Shown here: positions 1 through 11,165 of the stretch, one piece after another
Numbering within the stretch: the stretch's first letter is position 1
How the letters are laid out: the number at the start of each line of letters is the position of its first letter
Assembly: GCA_009731375.1 (NCBI GenBank)
Contig: BJOX01000008.1
Coordinates: 883,099-947,098, forward strand
Direction of reading: 5' to 3'
DNA length: 64,000 nt
From: Paulinella micropora
Lineage: Eukaryota; Cercozoa; Imbricatea; Euglyphida
Made by a program: the position numbers and the translations under genes
The notes under the pieces: generated by a model
The model's database searches: none
Told to the model about the DNA's origin: nothing
The model's input: only the letters and a program-made list of their open reading frames with translations

Positions 1-102
1 CCAAGAGTGAATTCCCGTAAAAACAATAGCGTAAAAACGATGTAGTATACCGTGGGTGTTACATCCCCCATCCCCCATCCACCATCGACCATCTCCCATC
101 CC

Positions 103-720
103 TCATCTCTCATCCCCTATGTGAGAGCTTTAAATTTGGCCCTTGCTGAAAACAGCACGGGAGTGGTGCAGTACTAGTGGTGAGCATGGGGGAGCGGGGG
201 AGGGGGGGGGGCTAATTATAACGTAACGAAAAGACCTAAAAATATACAAAAGATGCAACGGTGCCACTGGGGTACAAAGTCCTGATGCTACGTATACCTC
301 ACTGCCAGCCTCGCAGTACCCCAGTGTCAGCCGCGCAGTACCCCAGTACATTCATCTCTCATCCCCTATGTGAGAGCTTTGGCACTTGCCAAAATTAAAA
401 CAGCACACTGGATCCCGGAGTGGTGGGGGGGCGGGGGGGGGGGGGGGGGGGGCTGATAGACAACCAGTGCTGGGAGGGGGGGCCGTCTCGTGTGTCTTGC
501 GTGCGCCGACGCCCGTGGGCTCCGGTTGCCGACAACGCGNNNNNNNNNNCAGCCGCGCAGTACCCCAGAGATCTCCCCAGTGTCCAAAAAGCTATGGAGA
601 TATGAATTTGAGATACGTTGCTTAATCTATAAACAGGCAGGTACCTCTTTGTCAGATACGTCGCTCAAGCTGTAAACAGGCCGGCATCTTTTTTGAAAAC
701 TTTAGCTAGCCTGTCAGAAA
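103..720. repeat. imperfect direct repeats with G-rich tract and gap
   Basis: The phrase catctctcatcccctatg with the following gagagcttt occurs near 103 and again near 353. A shorter one, cgcagtaccccagt, occurs near 333 and 555, and an 'aaacaggc' motif recurs near 630 and 675. A long G tract (425-452) and a gap (540-549) lie inside. Short reading frames here are glycine or proline runs from the tract and are not credible genes. I see no gene in bases 1-939. Confidence 0.6.
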
Positions 721-939
721 TTTTAGCCCACCTGTCAGAAATTTTATCTCACTAAGGAAAAAACCATATAATGTGGTGGGGGATTATTTGGAAGAGATAG
801 ATGGATAGTAACGCACCCCCCCCCCCCCCCCCANNNNNNNNNNNNNNNNNNNNNNNCCCCCCCCCCCCCCCCCCCCCCAAAGGATAAAACAATATAATAG
901 TCATGGATGGATGCATGGTGTGATGCATGGATGTTATTA

Positions 940-1490
940 TTAATATTGCATGATTTCAGTATTAATATTGCAAAAAAGCAATATTAATATTGAAATTATG
1001 CAATACTAATATTGTTAAAAAACAATATTAATATTAAAATGTGTGCAATATTAATATTGCAAAAAAGCAACATTAATTAATATTGAAATTATGCAATATT
1101 AATATTTCAAAAAAGCAATATTAATATTGAAATGTATGCAATAATAATATTAATATTGCAAAAAAGCAATATTAATATTGAAATTATACAATATTAATAT
1201 TGAAATTATGCAATATTAATATTGCAAAAAAGCAATCTTAATATTGAAATAGATGCAATATTAATATTGAAATTATGCAATATTAATATTGCAAAAAAGC
1301 AAATTAATATTGAAAATATTGAAATTGATGCAATATTAATATTGCAAAAAGCAATATTAATATTGAAATCGATGCAATATTAATATTAAAAGAAAGAAAT
1401 ATTAATATTGCAAAAAAGCAATATTAATATTGAAAATATTGAAATTGATGCAATATTAATAATGCAAAAAAGCAATATTTCAAAACTAAA
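940..1490. repeat. AT-rich palindromic satellite (gcaatattaatattg)
   Basis: About 550 bases are built from variants of gcaatattaatattgc separated by short aaaa or aaatyratg spacers. Each core is itself nearly palindromic, so the stretch can form many small hairpins. Unit spacing is about 55-60 bases with partial units. No coding potential is seen. It adjoins the larger inverted repeat at 1507. Confidence 0.85.
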
Positions 1491-1506
1491 AATACACATA
1501 TATATA

Positions 1507-1917
1507 TGATCATTTATGTATTCGCGACTTGTCCCACCGCAAAGTATTAAACAAGCCTTAAAAATATGAAAAACCAACATTTGATATATAGAAAACATAC
1601 ATAGAAAACAAAAAAAACATACCTTTGTTTTACAAAAAAACGACACATGAAGCACACTAAGAGAGATTTCAACGAAATAACGACAAAAACACCATTTTAT
1701 TCCATAACATTGTATATATACTTTTTTATATATGGTTTTTGTCGTTATTTCGTTGAGATCTCTCTTAGTGTGCTTCATGTGTCGTTTTTTTGTAAAACAA
1801 AGGTATGTTTTTTTGTTTTCTATGTATGTTTTCTATATATCAAATGTTGGTTTTTCATATTTTTAAGGCTTGTTTAATACTTTGTGGTGGGACAAGTCGC
1901 GAATACATAAATGATCA
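1507..1917. repeat. inverted repeat, 183-bp arms, 44-bp spacer
   Basis: Bases 1507-1690 are matched by the reverse complement of 1735-1917 with few mismatches; both outer ends read tgatcatttatgtattcgcg in the outside-in direction. The spacer 1691-1734 is AT-rich. Reading frames inside are mirror images of each other and are not genes. It could be a MITE-like element, or a terminal inverted repeat belonging to the viral gene block that starts 200 bases to the right. No matching copy is seen at the other end of that block. Confidence 0.8.
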
Positions 1918-2123
1918 CACAACAAAATGGGGGAAGGGGGGGGCGGACACTCACGAAGTGAGTGGCGGGGGGGTGGGGGGGGAAAACACACAAAAAATTG
2001 CTTTTTTCTTTTTNNNNNNNNNNAAAGTGCTCCCGTCGCCCAAAAATTGGTGGCACCGGTTCAGCCATAACGATATTATCTTATTGATTTATATATTAAA
2101 GACTTACAAATGTTATATAAAAG

Positions 2124-2425
2124 ATGGCGGAGGAAATCAAACATGAGAAGTGCGGTAGGTGTAGATGCTGGAGACTACCTACACAATTTTTGAATGACAA
2201 GGGACGAAGGTTGAAGACTTGTGAAAATTGTAGAATAAAAGGTAGAGCGGAGAGGGCTAGGTATAAATGCGAACATAATAAAGAAAAATACTCTTGCAAT
2301 TACTGCGGTTCGAGGTACATGAGCGAACATAACAGAAATAAATACTATTGCAAGGACTGCGGGGTGGGGGGCAGAAACGCCAATGTAAAGAGTGCGGTGA
2401 GGTAAGACAGATTATAGTAAAATAA
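2124..2425 (+). pseudogene. Cys-rich zinc-binding protein, virophage/giant-virus type, frameshifted
   Basis: A short protein with repeated Cys pairs: CGRC near residue 10, CENC, then two CEHN/SEHN-type units each followed by CxxC (CNYC, CKDC). This CEHNkxkyxCxxC repeat is common in small proteins of virophages, PLVs and mimivirus relatives; function is unknown, presumably metal binding and possibly nucleic-acid binding. The frame from the ATG ends at 2405 in a non-Cys tail. The next frame from about 2372 gives one more CKECGE unit and stops at 2425. The break falls in the G-run at 2361-2371, so a one-base indel (real or a sequencing error) is likely. A TATATAAAAG box lies directly before the ATG, as in neighbouring genes. 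Confidence 0.7.
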
Positions 2426-3227
2426 GGCTTGCTAGGTGTCCTTATTTTTGGTGGCGAGGTGCTTTTTTTTTTTCATTTTTTTTAAGATACTCATTTTATT
2501 GGTTCATTTTTTTCTCTAAAAATTGAAAAAAAAAGTTTGAAAATGTCAAAAAAAAAATCAATTTTTTCAATGTTTTGGAGGCCAAGTTTTCAATCGGTTT
2601 ATTACCCGCGATGAATAGGAGAGCGTATTTTGCTGTTTTTGTAAATCAAGGGTACTTATGGAAACAAGGATCCACCAACTCACAAGGACTTAGGCAATAG
2701 GTGTAGGGGGCTTATTTTGTTAAAACGTCTTCATTTAAACTATCGGGTGGTGAAATCCCCTGTTCTCAAATGTAAGATTACCCCCCTTGGCCAAATGGTA
2801 TTATGGACAATAAAGGGGAGGGGGTTCGGCCAACTTTCCCAAAAACAGGGGACTAAAACAGGGGACGTCCCCAAGGACATAGTTAAACTCAGTCAAATTA
2901 GGTTAAATCCCTTTTTATATACCCTATTTTTATAATAATAATATTAATAATAATAATAAGGAAGTAAGGATGGGGCGTGTGGTAATATGGGCGGAGTTAG
3001 AATTACAATAAAATACCGCTTCTAGGGTGTCCTTGTGGTTTTAGGGGACGTTAAAACAAAAAAAAAGGACTTTAAGGACGGGGCGAATAGAAGCCGTTGA
3101 AGGTGATTTGCGCTCTGAGACATAACCGCGGAGCAAACAATACGGAAGCGTCGGCGAAGCGGGATTGAGAGAGGGGAGTTAATTTTTATTTAAACATATT
3201 ATGTATAATATATATAAGATATAAGAC
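2426..3227. other. intergenic, no gene seen
   Basis: AT-rich spacer with homopolymer runs, a short AAT array near 2935-2960 and small GGGGAC/GTCCCC inverted motifs near 2855-2870. I see no credible coding sequence. It ends in a TATATAAGATATAAG stretch just before the ATG at 3228. Confidence 0.5.
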
Positions 3228-4021
3228 ATGCCACCACCATTTAAGTATTTAACGGACGAAGCGCGACTGGATGCTCGTAAAAAGTCTCAGAATGCGCAAA
3301 AAGAAAACCAGAAATGTACAGAAGAGCAAGCAAGAAGTATTACGAGAAGCACAAGAAGAAAAAAATTATGAAAGAAAAAACAAAGACTTACAAAGTTTAT
3401 AAATTGTTTAATGCCGTAGATGAAAATGACAAAGAATTTTACATAGGTAGCACTCTGCAACAACATTTATATGCCAGACTTAGCCACCATAAATCGCTCG
3501 CTAAGAGAGGCGTTAATAGAAAGTTATATAATCATATGAACAACAAGGGGATTGAAAATTTTAAATGTGTTTTGATTTATGAAGAGACAGCAGAAAACCA
3601 TAACATTGATAGACAGAGAGAATTAGAACAAAAATATATATGCGAACTAAAACCAACACTGAATATAAACACTGCAAAAGGAGCGGGAACCACAAATGAA
3701 GACAGAGAATGGATTAGATTTGAAGAACGAGTTTTTAAAAACGATGAAGAAAAGAAACGACTGGAAAATAATAAAAAATACTTTGAAGAATATCACAAAA
3801 AATATTATGATATAAAAAAAGAATAAATCAAAGCACGCCAAAAATTATATTACGACAAAAACAAGGATGTTTTGTTGAGAAAGAAAAAAGAAGAATTTGA
3901 CAAAATAAGAGAAAGTAAAAAATATTATTGTGAGGCATGTAGTTTTACAGGTGTAAGCGAGACGGCTCTAACTATACATAATAGATCAAAAGGTCATATT
4001 TCAAAGAGTGAAAAAATTTGA
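3228..4021 (+). pseudogene. GIY-YIG endonuclease with C-terminal zinc finger, broken twice
   Basis: The GIY-YIG nuclease domain is clear in 3389-3680: TYKVYKL, then the YIGST core, followed by the R..H / N..L..H pattern and a conserved Glu in RELEQKYI. Such proteins in virophages, PLVs and giant viruses resemble homing endonucleases and nick or cut DNA. Two breaks are visible. A probable N-terminus starting at 3228 reads in another frame and meets the nuclease frame near 3308-3314, consistent with one missing base. The frame then stops at TAA 3824-3826 but continues open in the same frame to TGA 4019-4021, encoding a basic stretch and a C2H2-like finger (YYCEAC...H...GH). The intact part is 3314-3826. 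Decay, sequence error or readthrough are all possible; decay fits best with the damaged zinc gene upstream. Confidence 0.75.
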
Positions 4022-4198
4022 AATGTATATACTGCCCCTTCTAAATGTTTTTTTGTCCCAAATGCCCCTTATTGGCGGACTATTTTATATATAATTTCCA
4101 TTTAAAGCCAAGATAAATATATTTCTTATATATAGTATCTATAAGAATACTACATATAATTTACGACCACACAAAAAAGTTTTATAACCTTATTATAG

Positions 4199-6622
4199 AT
4201 GGATGTTGATGAGGCAACCCGCACTCAGTTTATTAACAAAGAGGAGTTGTTTGATGGGAACAAACTATCCTATATTATTAACAAATTTGATGACTTAAAA
4301 AGCCAACTGCGAGAGAAATGTTTCAAAGACGGAAGTCCTATAACACTGCTAAAAAAATATATTCAAAAAGTATTCAATAATAAAGTCTCTGTAGTGTATC
4401 GGCAAAATGGGGGCAAAGGTAGATTTAATGCTGTAGGCTCATTATCTCTCCAAAACATACCGCGCGAGATAAGGCATACTATCGCCCGCGATTACTATGT
4501 AGATATTGATATGGTAAATGCGCATCCAGTCATACTACTACATTTATGTGCGATATTTAACTTTGAAGCGAAATATCTGCGATCGTATGTGAAAAATAGA
4601 GAGAAGGTAATAGCCGATCTCACGAGCAAAAACGAGACGATTGACAGAGACAAGGCAAAACAGATTATCCTATCCGTCCTAAATGGAGGCGAAAAGGATT
4701 ACAATGCAGTCGCGAAAAAGACGAGGTTTCTAACCGCCTTCAAACAAGAAATGAAAGCCCTACATGGAAAGTTTGCGGGGGCAGACATTAAAGAATTTGA
4801 AAAAGTTAAGCAGAGGCAGATTAACAGAGGCGAAGACTTCAACCACGAGGCCAGTTATATGAATACATTGTTATGCGACTTTGAAAACAAAATTCTACAA
4901 GTTATGCTAGACTATTTTGGAAATCCTATTATGCGTGTTTTATGCTTTGACGGCTTGATGCTAGAAAAGAAGGACTACGATCTGGAAAGTTGTTCAAAGG
5001 TCATTAAGGAGAAATTAGGAATAGACATGGCTCTTAAATCAAAGGAAATGAATGAAGGCCTAACCTTTCCAGAAAATGCAATTATTGAGCCTTATCAAAC
5101 TCTCAGCCTTAAATACTTTGGAGATATGGATAACGTATATATTCAACACTATAGAGAGAATGAGGCGAGCCTTGAAAGACTGGAAGAATGGCGCAGTTGT
5201 ATAAACATAGTATCAAGGGGAGGCGGTCAAGTCGTGATGACTTTAAATCTAGACATTGACGAAGAGACAGGAGACCGATCCGAATATTATGTACAAGCAG
5301 AAGCAGGCGCAATGATGTCCGCATTAAGTTTTGAATGTTTTGTGCGGAATCCAGAATACATTGAAGAATTGAAAGGAGACAAACACGACTCGCGGGCAAA
5401 ACAATGGCTGTATCAACACTTTGGAAATGGCAATCAGTTTTCAACTGGATACGCAAAAGACATGATGCAAAAGCGGAAAATTAAACGATATGACGACTTC
5501 ATGTTTTACCCGTATTTGAAGCGAGTGGGGATACCCCCAGTATATTCTAACAAACTAAATTTGTTTATGGGGTTTCCTATGGATAATATTCCATTTGAAA
5601 GTGTAAAAACAAAATACAATTTTGAAGAGAGTGCCTTATATAAACATCTAAAAACTGACTTTTTCACGGAAGGTCAGGGCGAGTTAGACAACTTTTTGGA
5701 TAGTGTCGCGGACATGATACAGAAACCAAATGTAAATAGAGGTATTGGTCATTTGTTTTACTCAGTCCAAGGAACTGGAAAAGGCATAATGAGCAAATTT
5801 ATGGAGAGGTTGTTGGGAACGCAAAATCATGTGGTCATCAAAGACTTTAGCAGATACATGGAAAAATTCAATGTCGCATATGCGAACAAGATATTGAAAG
5901 TGTTTGAAGAACTGCCCGAGAAAGGCGGGGCTTTTACGATGAGCGACCGCTTAAAAAGTCAAATTGACCAAAAAGACGAAATAATAGAGCCCAAGGGAAG
6001 CAAGCAATACAAAGTAAAACATTTCGCCAGATACTGGTTTTACACGAATAACGAAAACACGTTATACATAGAAGGAAGCGACAGGCGGTATTCACTCCAC
6101 AAAATAAGCGGGAAGCACGCGGACGATAAAGTATATTTCGCCAAAATTCTAGATGAAATAAACGACGATGACTTTATCAGATGTGCCTTTGAATACTTCG
6201 CCACTAGACAATACGAAGAAATAAGTGTTATGACCGCATTTAAAACAAAATACAAGACGGAGCAGAAAATGGCCAACCTCCCCAAGGCTATTAAGTTTAT
6301 GATTGACACCATTGAAGCAAAATTTGACAAAGTTGAAAGCAAAGATATGAAAGTGGAATCGGTGCATCTATGCGAAAGATACAGGGAGTGGTGCTCAGAA
6401 CAGGGAATATCTTATCATAAAGGAGCCTTCTTCACTCAACTGAAGCATGTAGGCATAGATAAACCCAAACAAAGCGGAGGAAAAAACAACAAAAAATACA
6501 GATTTACAATAAATGTCAGCACAATCCGAGACAAGATACGCGAGTATATAAAGGACGACGAATACGACTTCAATTTTGGATCGGGAGTTAATGAAGAGGA
6601 TGATGATGTCTTTTGGATGTAA
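4199..6622 (+). CDS. TVpol-SF3 helicase replication protein (virophage/PLV type)
   Basis: An 807-residue replication protein. The N-terminal part is a family A-derived polymerase domain of the transpoviron/virophage kind (TVpol): SLQNIPREIRH near 83-93, motif A DYYVDIDMVNAHP with Asp102/Asp104, a motif B-like KQIILSVLNGG at 154-164, and motif C-like LCFDGLML around 248-254. The C-terminal part is a superfamily 3 helicase: Walker A SVQGTGKG (522-529), Walker B KVFEELPE (567-574), motif C YWFYTNNEN (612-620) and an arginine pair at 629-630. This fusion is known from Sputnik-like virophages, transpovirons and PLVs, where it is thought to replicate the viral DNA. All key residues are present and the frame is intact, unlike the two genes upstream. 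The ATG follows TTATTATAG, matching the TATA-before-ATG pattern of the block. Confidence 0.9.
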   Translation: MDVDEATRTQFINKEELFDGNKLSYIINKFDDLKSQLREKCFKDGSPITLLKKYIQKVFNNKVSVVYRQNGGKGRFNAVGSLSLQNIPREIRHTIARDYYVDIDMVNAHPVILLHLCAIFNFEAKYLRSYVKNREKVIADLTSKNETIDRDKAKQIILSVLNGGEKDYNAVAKKTRFLTAFKQEMKALHGKFAGADIKEFEKVKQRQINRGEDFNHEASYMNTLLCDFENKILQVMLDYFGNPIMRVLCFDGLMLEKKDYDLESCSKVIKEKLGIDMALKSKEMNEGLTFPENAIIEPYQTLSLKYFGDMDNVYIQHYRENEASLERLEEWRSCINIVSRGGGQVVMTLNLDIDEETGDRSEYYVQAEAGAMMSALSFECFVRNPEYIEELKGDKHDSRAKQWLYQHFGNGNQFSTGYAKDMMQKRKIKRYDDFMFYPYLKRVGIPPVYSNKLNLFMGFPMDNIPFESVKTKYNFEESALYKHLKTDFFTEGQGELDNFLDSVADMIQKPNVNRGIGHLFYSVQGTGKGIMSKFMERLLGTQNHVVIKDFSRYMEKFNVAYANKILKVFEELPEKGGAFTMSDRLKSQIDQKDEIIEPKGSKQYKVKHFARYWFYTNNENTLYIEGSDRRYSLHKISGKHADDKVYFAKILDEINDDDFIRCAFEYFATRQYEEISVMTAFKTKYKTEQKMANLPKAIKFMIDTIEAKFDKVESKDMKVESVHLCERYREWCSEQGISYHKGAFFTQLKHVGIDKPKQSGGKNNKKYRFTINVSTIRDKIREYIKDDEYDFNFGSGVNEEDDDVFWM

Positions 6623-6688
6623 TATTATTGTCTTCAATATTGAAAACAATATTAAAAAACTGATTTTTTTGTTATGCTTATATATAGC

Positions 6689-7264
6689 ATGCCATCAACC
6701 AAAGGAGAGTATCTGAGCCAAATAGAAAAATGGACTCATTTAAGTAGCGACATAAAACTGCCAACAAGTAAATCGCTCAAAACTGAAATTGTCGCATTTT
6801 ACGAAAAATACCGACCCGAACAATCCCCGCGGGGTGATAACGTTGAAGTTTCATCGCCCCCCGTTGATACATTGAAGAACGTCGTTTTTAATGACGAACC
6901 AGAAGAATTTACGCCTTTTAAAGAAAGTGATTTGAAGGAAACTGGTATTACTGAAATCAAGGCCAACGTAGGAGAAGAATTGGCGAAAAAAGAAATGCCT
7001 GTTTTGGAAGCNNNNNNNNNNTACATTTGAAAGTATCAAAAAGACCCGTTTAACTTCTTGTATATGAAAGTGGAAGACCGCACCATAATGCAGGAGGATA
7101 TGAATAAATGGCACGAGAGTAGATACGCACACATACCACCAGACCAACGCCCCATTCTTAAATATGGTAAGTTAGATTATAAGACGTTTTTCCGCGATGT
7201 CTTATCTCAAGACGAGGGCAAACTCACGACATTAAAAGATATGTATGACAGGTTTCATGTGTAA
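6689..7264 (+). CDS. unknown protein in PLV-like block, split by a gap
   Basis: I do not recognise this protein. The frame is open from 6674; the ATG at 6689 is a better start because it directly follows TTATATATAGC, the pattern seen before other genes here. The first part (to the gap at 7012-7021) is acidic and low in aromatics. After the gap the same frame shows TGA at 7028-7030, then is open from 7031 to 7264 with an aromatic-rich segment (KDPFNFLYMKVEDR, then RPILKYGKLDYKTFF). The gap length is arbitrary, so the TGA may be an artefact or there may be a frameshift beside the gap. It ends overlapping, tail to tail, the minus-strand gene at 7255-7884. A structural or regulatory viral protein is possible, without direct support. 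Confidence 0.5.
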
Positions 7265-7884
7265 GAGGCAGTTAGTGCTATGTCTCTCATCACATCAATA
7301 TTAAAATATGATGGTTTAAAAGATACATAATCCGCAGATGCCGTTTTATAATATACTTCCAATGTTATTGGAGCATCTGTCGCATATGTCAATAAAACCT
7401 CATTAGTCGTATTTCCAGAAATTCGTATTGTTGTATTATTGGTGGTATCAGCGGGATTTGGACAAGTCATTAACCATATCATTTTCATTTGGACTCCGTA
7501 TCTTTGACTTAGCCATACACAATCAAAAGACTTATACTCAATGGCGGTTGTATAATTTAGCACTTCGCTGTCAAAGTCATCAACATTGGTTCCGTCCGTT
7601 TTATGAAACCAAAACTGAAAGGTTCCTATTCCAGACGGGGCGGGCAAATTCAAAGACCCGCGAAAAGCAACTTTAATGAAATAACCATATCCTAAATTAG
7701 ATATTGTTTTGCTACCATAACCGCCCGTGCAAAGAGTAGTGAATGTGGAACTTTCCATCCACGACCTAAGATCAAGGCCAATATAAGCATTTTGAATGTT
7801 TCTTGTTAATGTCGGGGTAGCAGTGATTGCGATAGTTTTCGTATCAATTGACTGCTGTTCTTGCGATCGGCCGAATATATTCAT
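7255..7884 (-). CDS. unknown, probably beta-rich virion-type protein
   Basis: A 209-residue protein rich in Thr, Asn and aromatic residues with alternating hydrophobic pattern and no Cys-rich motif or membrane segment, the look of a beta-sandwich structural protein. It starts MNIFGRSQEQQS and is divergent from the fibre gene, sharing a 62-bp TATA-rich promoter region with it. That position suggests co-regulation with the fibre, for example as a fibre base or minor capsid component, but I see no diagnostic family motif. The frame is intact. Confidence 0.55.
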   Translation of the reverse strand: MNIFGRSQEQQSIDTKTIAITATPTLTRNIQNAYIGLDLRSWMESSTFTTLCTGGYGSKTISNLGYGYFIKVAFRGSLNLPAPSGIGTFQFWFHKTDGTNVDDFDSEVLNYTTAIEYKSFDCVWLSQRYGVQMKMIWLMTCPNPADTTNNTTIRISGNTTNEVLLTYATDAPITLEVYYKTASADYVSFKPSYFNIDVMRDIALTASYT

Positions 7885-7946
7885 TTTTTAAGACTATATA
7901 TATATCTTATATTATAAGATTGGATATAAAATAATAGAATTAAAAT
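7885..7946. promoter_or_regulatory. bidirectional TATA-rich promoter between structural-type genes
   Basis: Only 62 bases separate the divergent ATGs at 7884 and 7947. They contain an actatatatatatctt stretch and a gatataaaataat stretch. TATA-like runs directly before the ATG recur at 2124, 3228, 4199 and 6689, so this is the local promoter style. The role is inferred from position. Confidence 0.55.
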
Positions 7947-10900
7947 ATGAATCATTTAGGCAATCCGTGGGCATATCACTATTACGGCTCTGTGATAATA
8001 GACGAGGATTTAGAAGTTGATGGTGTATTATATGGAGATCATATTGAAGCAAACTCAATACAAGCAAGGACTGACGACATAACAATATCATCGCGAAATA
8101 ATAACTCTTCTTTGTTGATATCTGATACTGGTTATGTGTCAATTAATAACGAATACGACTTACCAATAGCGGACGGCACGGCTAATCANNNNNNNNNNAT
8201 AGCGGATGGCACGGCTAATCAAGTATTAAAAACAGATGGGTTAGGCAATACTTCATTTGCTACATTAACTTCAAGTTATATAAGCGACTTTGAATTAGAT
8301 AAATTAACGGATGTAGTCATAACGGGCACACCCAACAGCAATCAATTGCTTATTTACAGCACAGGGCAATGGAGAAATACAACATCACCTTATCTGAGAT
8401 TAGATGGTGCTTTCAATATGACGGGAACATTAAATATGGGAGGGCAAAGCATAACAAATGTCAATCTTGTTGATGGTGTTGATGTTTCTGTTCTTGATAC
8501 TTCGGTGGTTAAACTAACAGGAAACCAAACAATAACGGGGAATAAGGATTTCGTGGATAAAATATCAACATGGTATGGGAAACCGATAATCGTAGGTAGA
8601 TCAACAAAAGGAATAGGTGCGACTGGTGGATTGGAATTGTATGGTAATTATGGCGACCGAACTGGTGGTGCGCACATGCAAGCAATTACATCAGAAGACA
8701 TTTATCCTACTTTTTCGTTAGTCAATTTAGGACATGGTAGTGTGGGTATGGCCTTTGATGCTTATATGGACTCTAACGGATGGGAATCTAGTTATGCGAC
8801 TTCAAGTTTTGCGATCGCGAAAGTTAATGATAAATTTAGATTTTTGTATGGTATTGGGAGCATCATTGGGGATGTTGTTCCATGGGATACTGCTCTGGAA
8901 ATTGACACAGCAGGTTTATTAACCGCGAAAGCAATAACGGCGAGTGGATTAATAACGGCAAACGCGGGATTAAATATGGGAGGGCAAAGCATAACAAATG
9001 TAAATCTGGTTGATGGTGTTGATGTTTCTGTTCCTGATACTTCGGTGGTTAAACTAACAGGAGACCAAACCATAGCGGGTATTAAGACATTTAGCAGTAT
9101 AATAAATGCTAGTGCGGGGATTGATATGAAAAGCCAAAGCATAACAAATGTTAATCTTGTTGATGGCGTTGATGTTTCTACTCTTGACACTTCTGTCGTT
9201 AAACTAACAGGAGACCAAACCATAGCGGGGAATAAAAAATTTACATCAACTTTAGAAGTAAGTGGTTCGTCCAATCCTACTACTTTTGACGGCATCGGCA
9301 TAGCATTTGATACAAAAATAGGAATGATTGCCGCACAAAAAACAGCAACAGCGACTTGGTATCCGATACAAATAACTGGTTCGTATGTAGAGTTATATTC
9401 GGGTAATACTTTAATTATAACCGCAACTGGAACAACATTAACTTTGAATAACAACAAAATAACAAACTTAGCCACACCATCAGCAACAACGGACGGAGCA
9501 AAGAAAAGTTATGTGGATACATTAGACGGGCAAAATGTGAAACTAACAGGAAACCAAACCATAGCAGGAATTAAGACATATAGCAGTGGTGTTGAAATAA
9601 CAGGAAATTCAATCAATTCAACAACAAAGGGTACATTTATCGTTTTCAATTCTACCAGTAATATCGGGTCAATTGCTTCTTTGGATATGAAAACTGCAAC
9701 ATATTACAACTTTGACATTTCTGCGAAAAAAATAAGTTTTATTATTGACGGGGCAATCGTCGGTTGGGTAAATGCTTCGGGGCTAGATTGTAATAGTAGC
9801 AAAATAGCCAACCTTGGAACTCCGACATTAGCGACGGATGGAGCGACAAAAGGGTATGCGGACACATTGGACGGGCGAAATGTAAAACTAACAGGAGACC
9901 AAACCATAACAGGAAGTAAAACATTTAATGGGGCGAGCACTGTGATAAAATATCTAACTTTAACGAACAATGCCGATTTTAATAATCAAACTATCACTAA
10001 TGGTGGAAATATAACATATAATGGGGCGAGGATATTAAACCAAAATGGAGGTGATATATTCTTTTCACAGACATCAGGAGATTATCAGTATTTCTTATTT
10101 ACTCTAAATACTGCTACAAGTGGAACCGCAGACCAACGAGGTTATGTATTTACGAATGTAGCATCTGATGTAAAAGGGGCGGGACTTTATATTTCAAAAC
10201 TTTTGGACAATAAAAGTGCTTCGTCTGACATTGTCCGTTTTAACAATGCTGGCGGTATGCGATTTTATGGTGCTTTGGATATGAACTCAAACAACATAAC
10301 AAATGGTGGAACAATAACGGGAACTACATTAACGGCAACTGCTGGTATGACTACAACAACATTAACAACGAGCGACAAAATAACAACAGCATCAGGCAAA
10401 CCAAGAATCATAGGCAATACAACGAAAGGCGCAGGGGCGACAGGTGGTTTAGAATTATATGGAACGGCTTCAAATATCGGAGGAGCACACTTACAAGCAA
10501 TAACAATGGCGGATGCTTATCCAACATTTCAATTATTGAACTGGACACACGACAATGTAGGCGTAAGTTTTGATGCTTATTATGACGGCTCAAACTGGAA
10601 ATCAAGTAATTCTGGTTCAAACTTTCAAATATACAAAAACTCAAACAAACTTGCTTTTAACTATAAATCAGGAATAACAGCAGGAAGCAATATAACATGG
10701 TCTGAGGCGATGAATGTAAGCACAGCAGGATTATTAACTGCGAGTGCGGGGATTACATATACTGGCACACTAACATCAGCAACGAATGCCAGTGGAGCGA
10801 AAATAGGAGTTCAGGGAATAACAGACGGAACAAATGCAAAAGGAATATTTCTATGGGATACGACTAATACGAGTTGGGGGATTTATGCAGCATCTGGCGG

Positions 10901-11165
10901 AGGTGGAAACACTAGAAGTTTGGCAAATGGTTTGGCGGTTTCTGGAAATGATTTAAGTTCGCATAGTTTTCGGTTTAGGGTTGCTAATGATTCTACAATG
11001 GGTTTTGTATGGGAGAATTCAGCAGAGCAATTGTTGATGTCGTTGAATGGACTCAATGGGACTTTATGGACAAAAGGATTGATTACGGCAAATGCGGGAA
11101 TTACATATTCTGGGGTGCTATCATCGGCATTAGCATCAACTAATGGGGCAAAAATAGCAATTCAA
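7947..11165 (+). CDS. long repetitive fibre/adhesin-like protein, 3' end lost
   Basis: More than 1,070 residues of low-charge, Thr/Asn/Gly-rich sequence with recurring phage-tail-fibre-like units. One unit, MGGQSITNVNLVDGVDVS followed by DTSVVKLTG.QTI.G, occurs at 8440-8540, 8975-9080 and 9130-9230 with shorter versions later. A second unit around RS/NTTKGxGATGGLELYG occurs near 8595 and 10405. Such repeats make trimeric beta-structured fibres that bind cell surfaces. A gap near 8190 is flanked by the same 20-odd bases on both sides (IADGTAN repeated), so it may be an overlap rather than missing sequence. At about 11,165 AT-rich codon use ends abruptly in GC-rich DNA; the last ~40 residues of the open frame to 11,291 are not fibre. 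The true C-terminus is missing. Confidence 0.75.
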
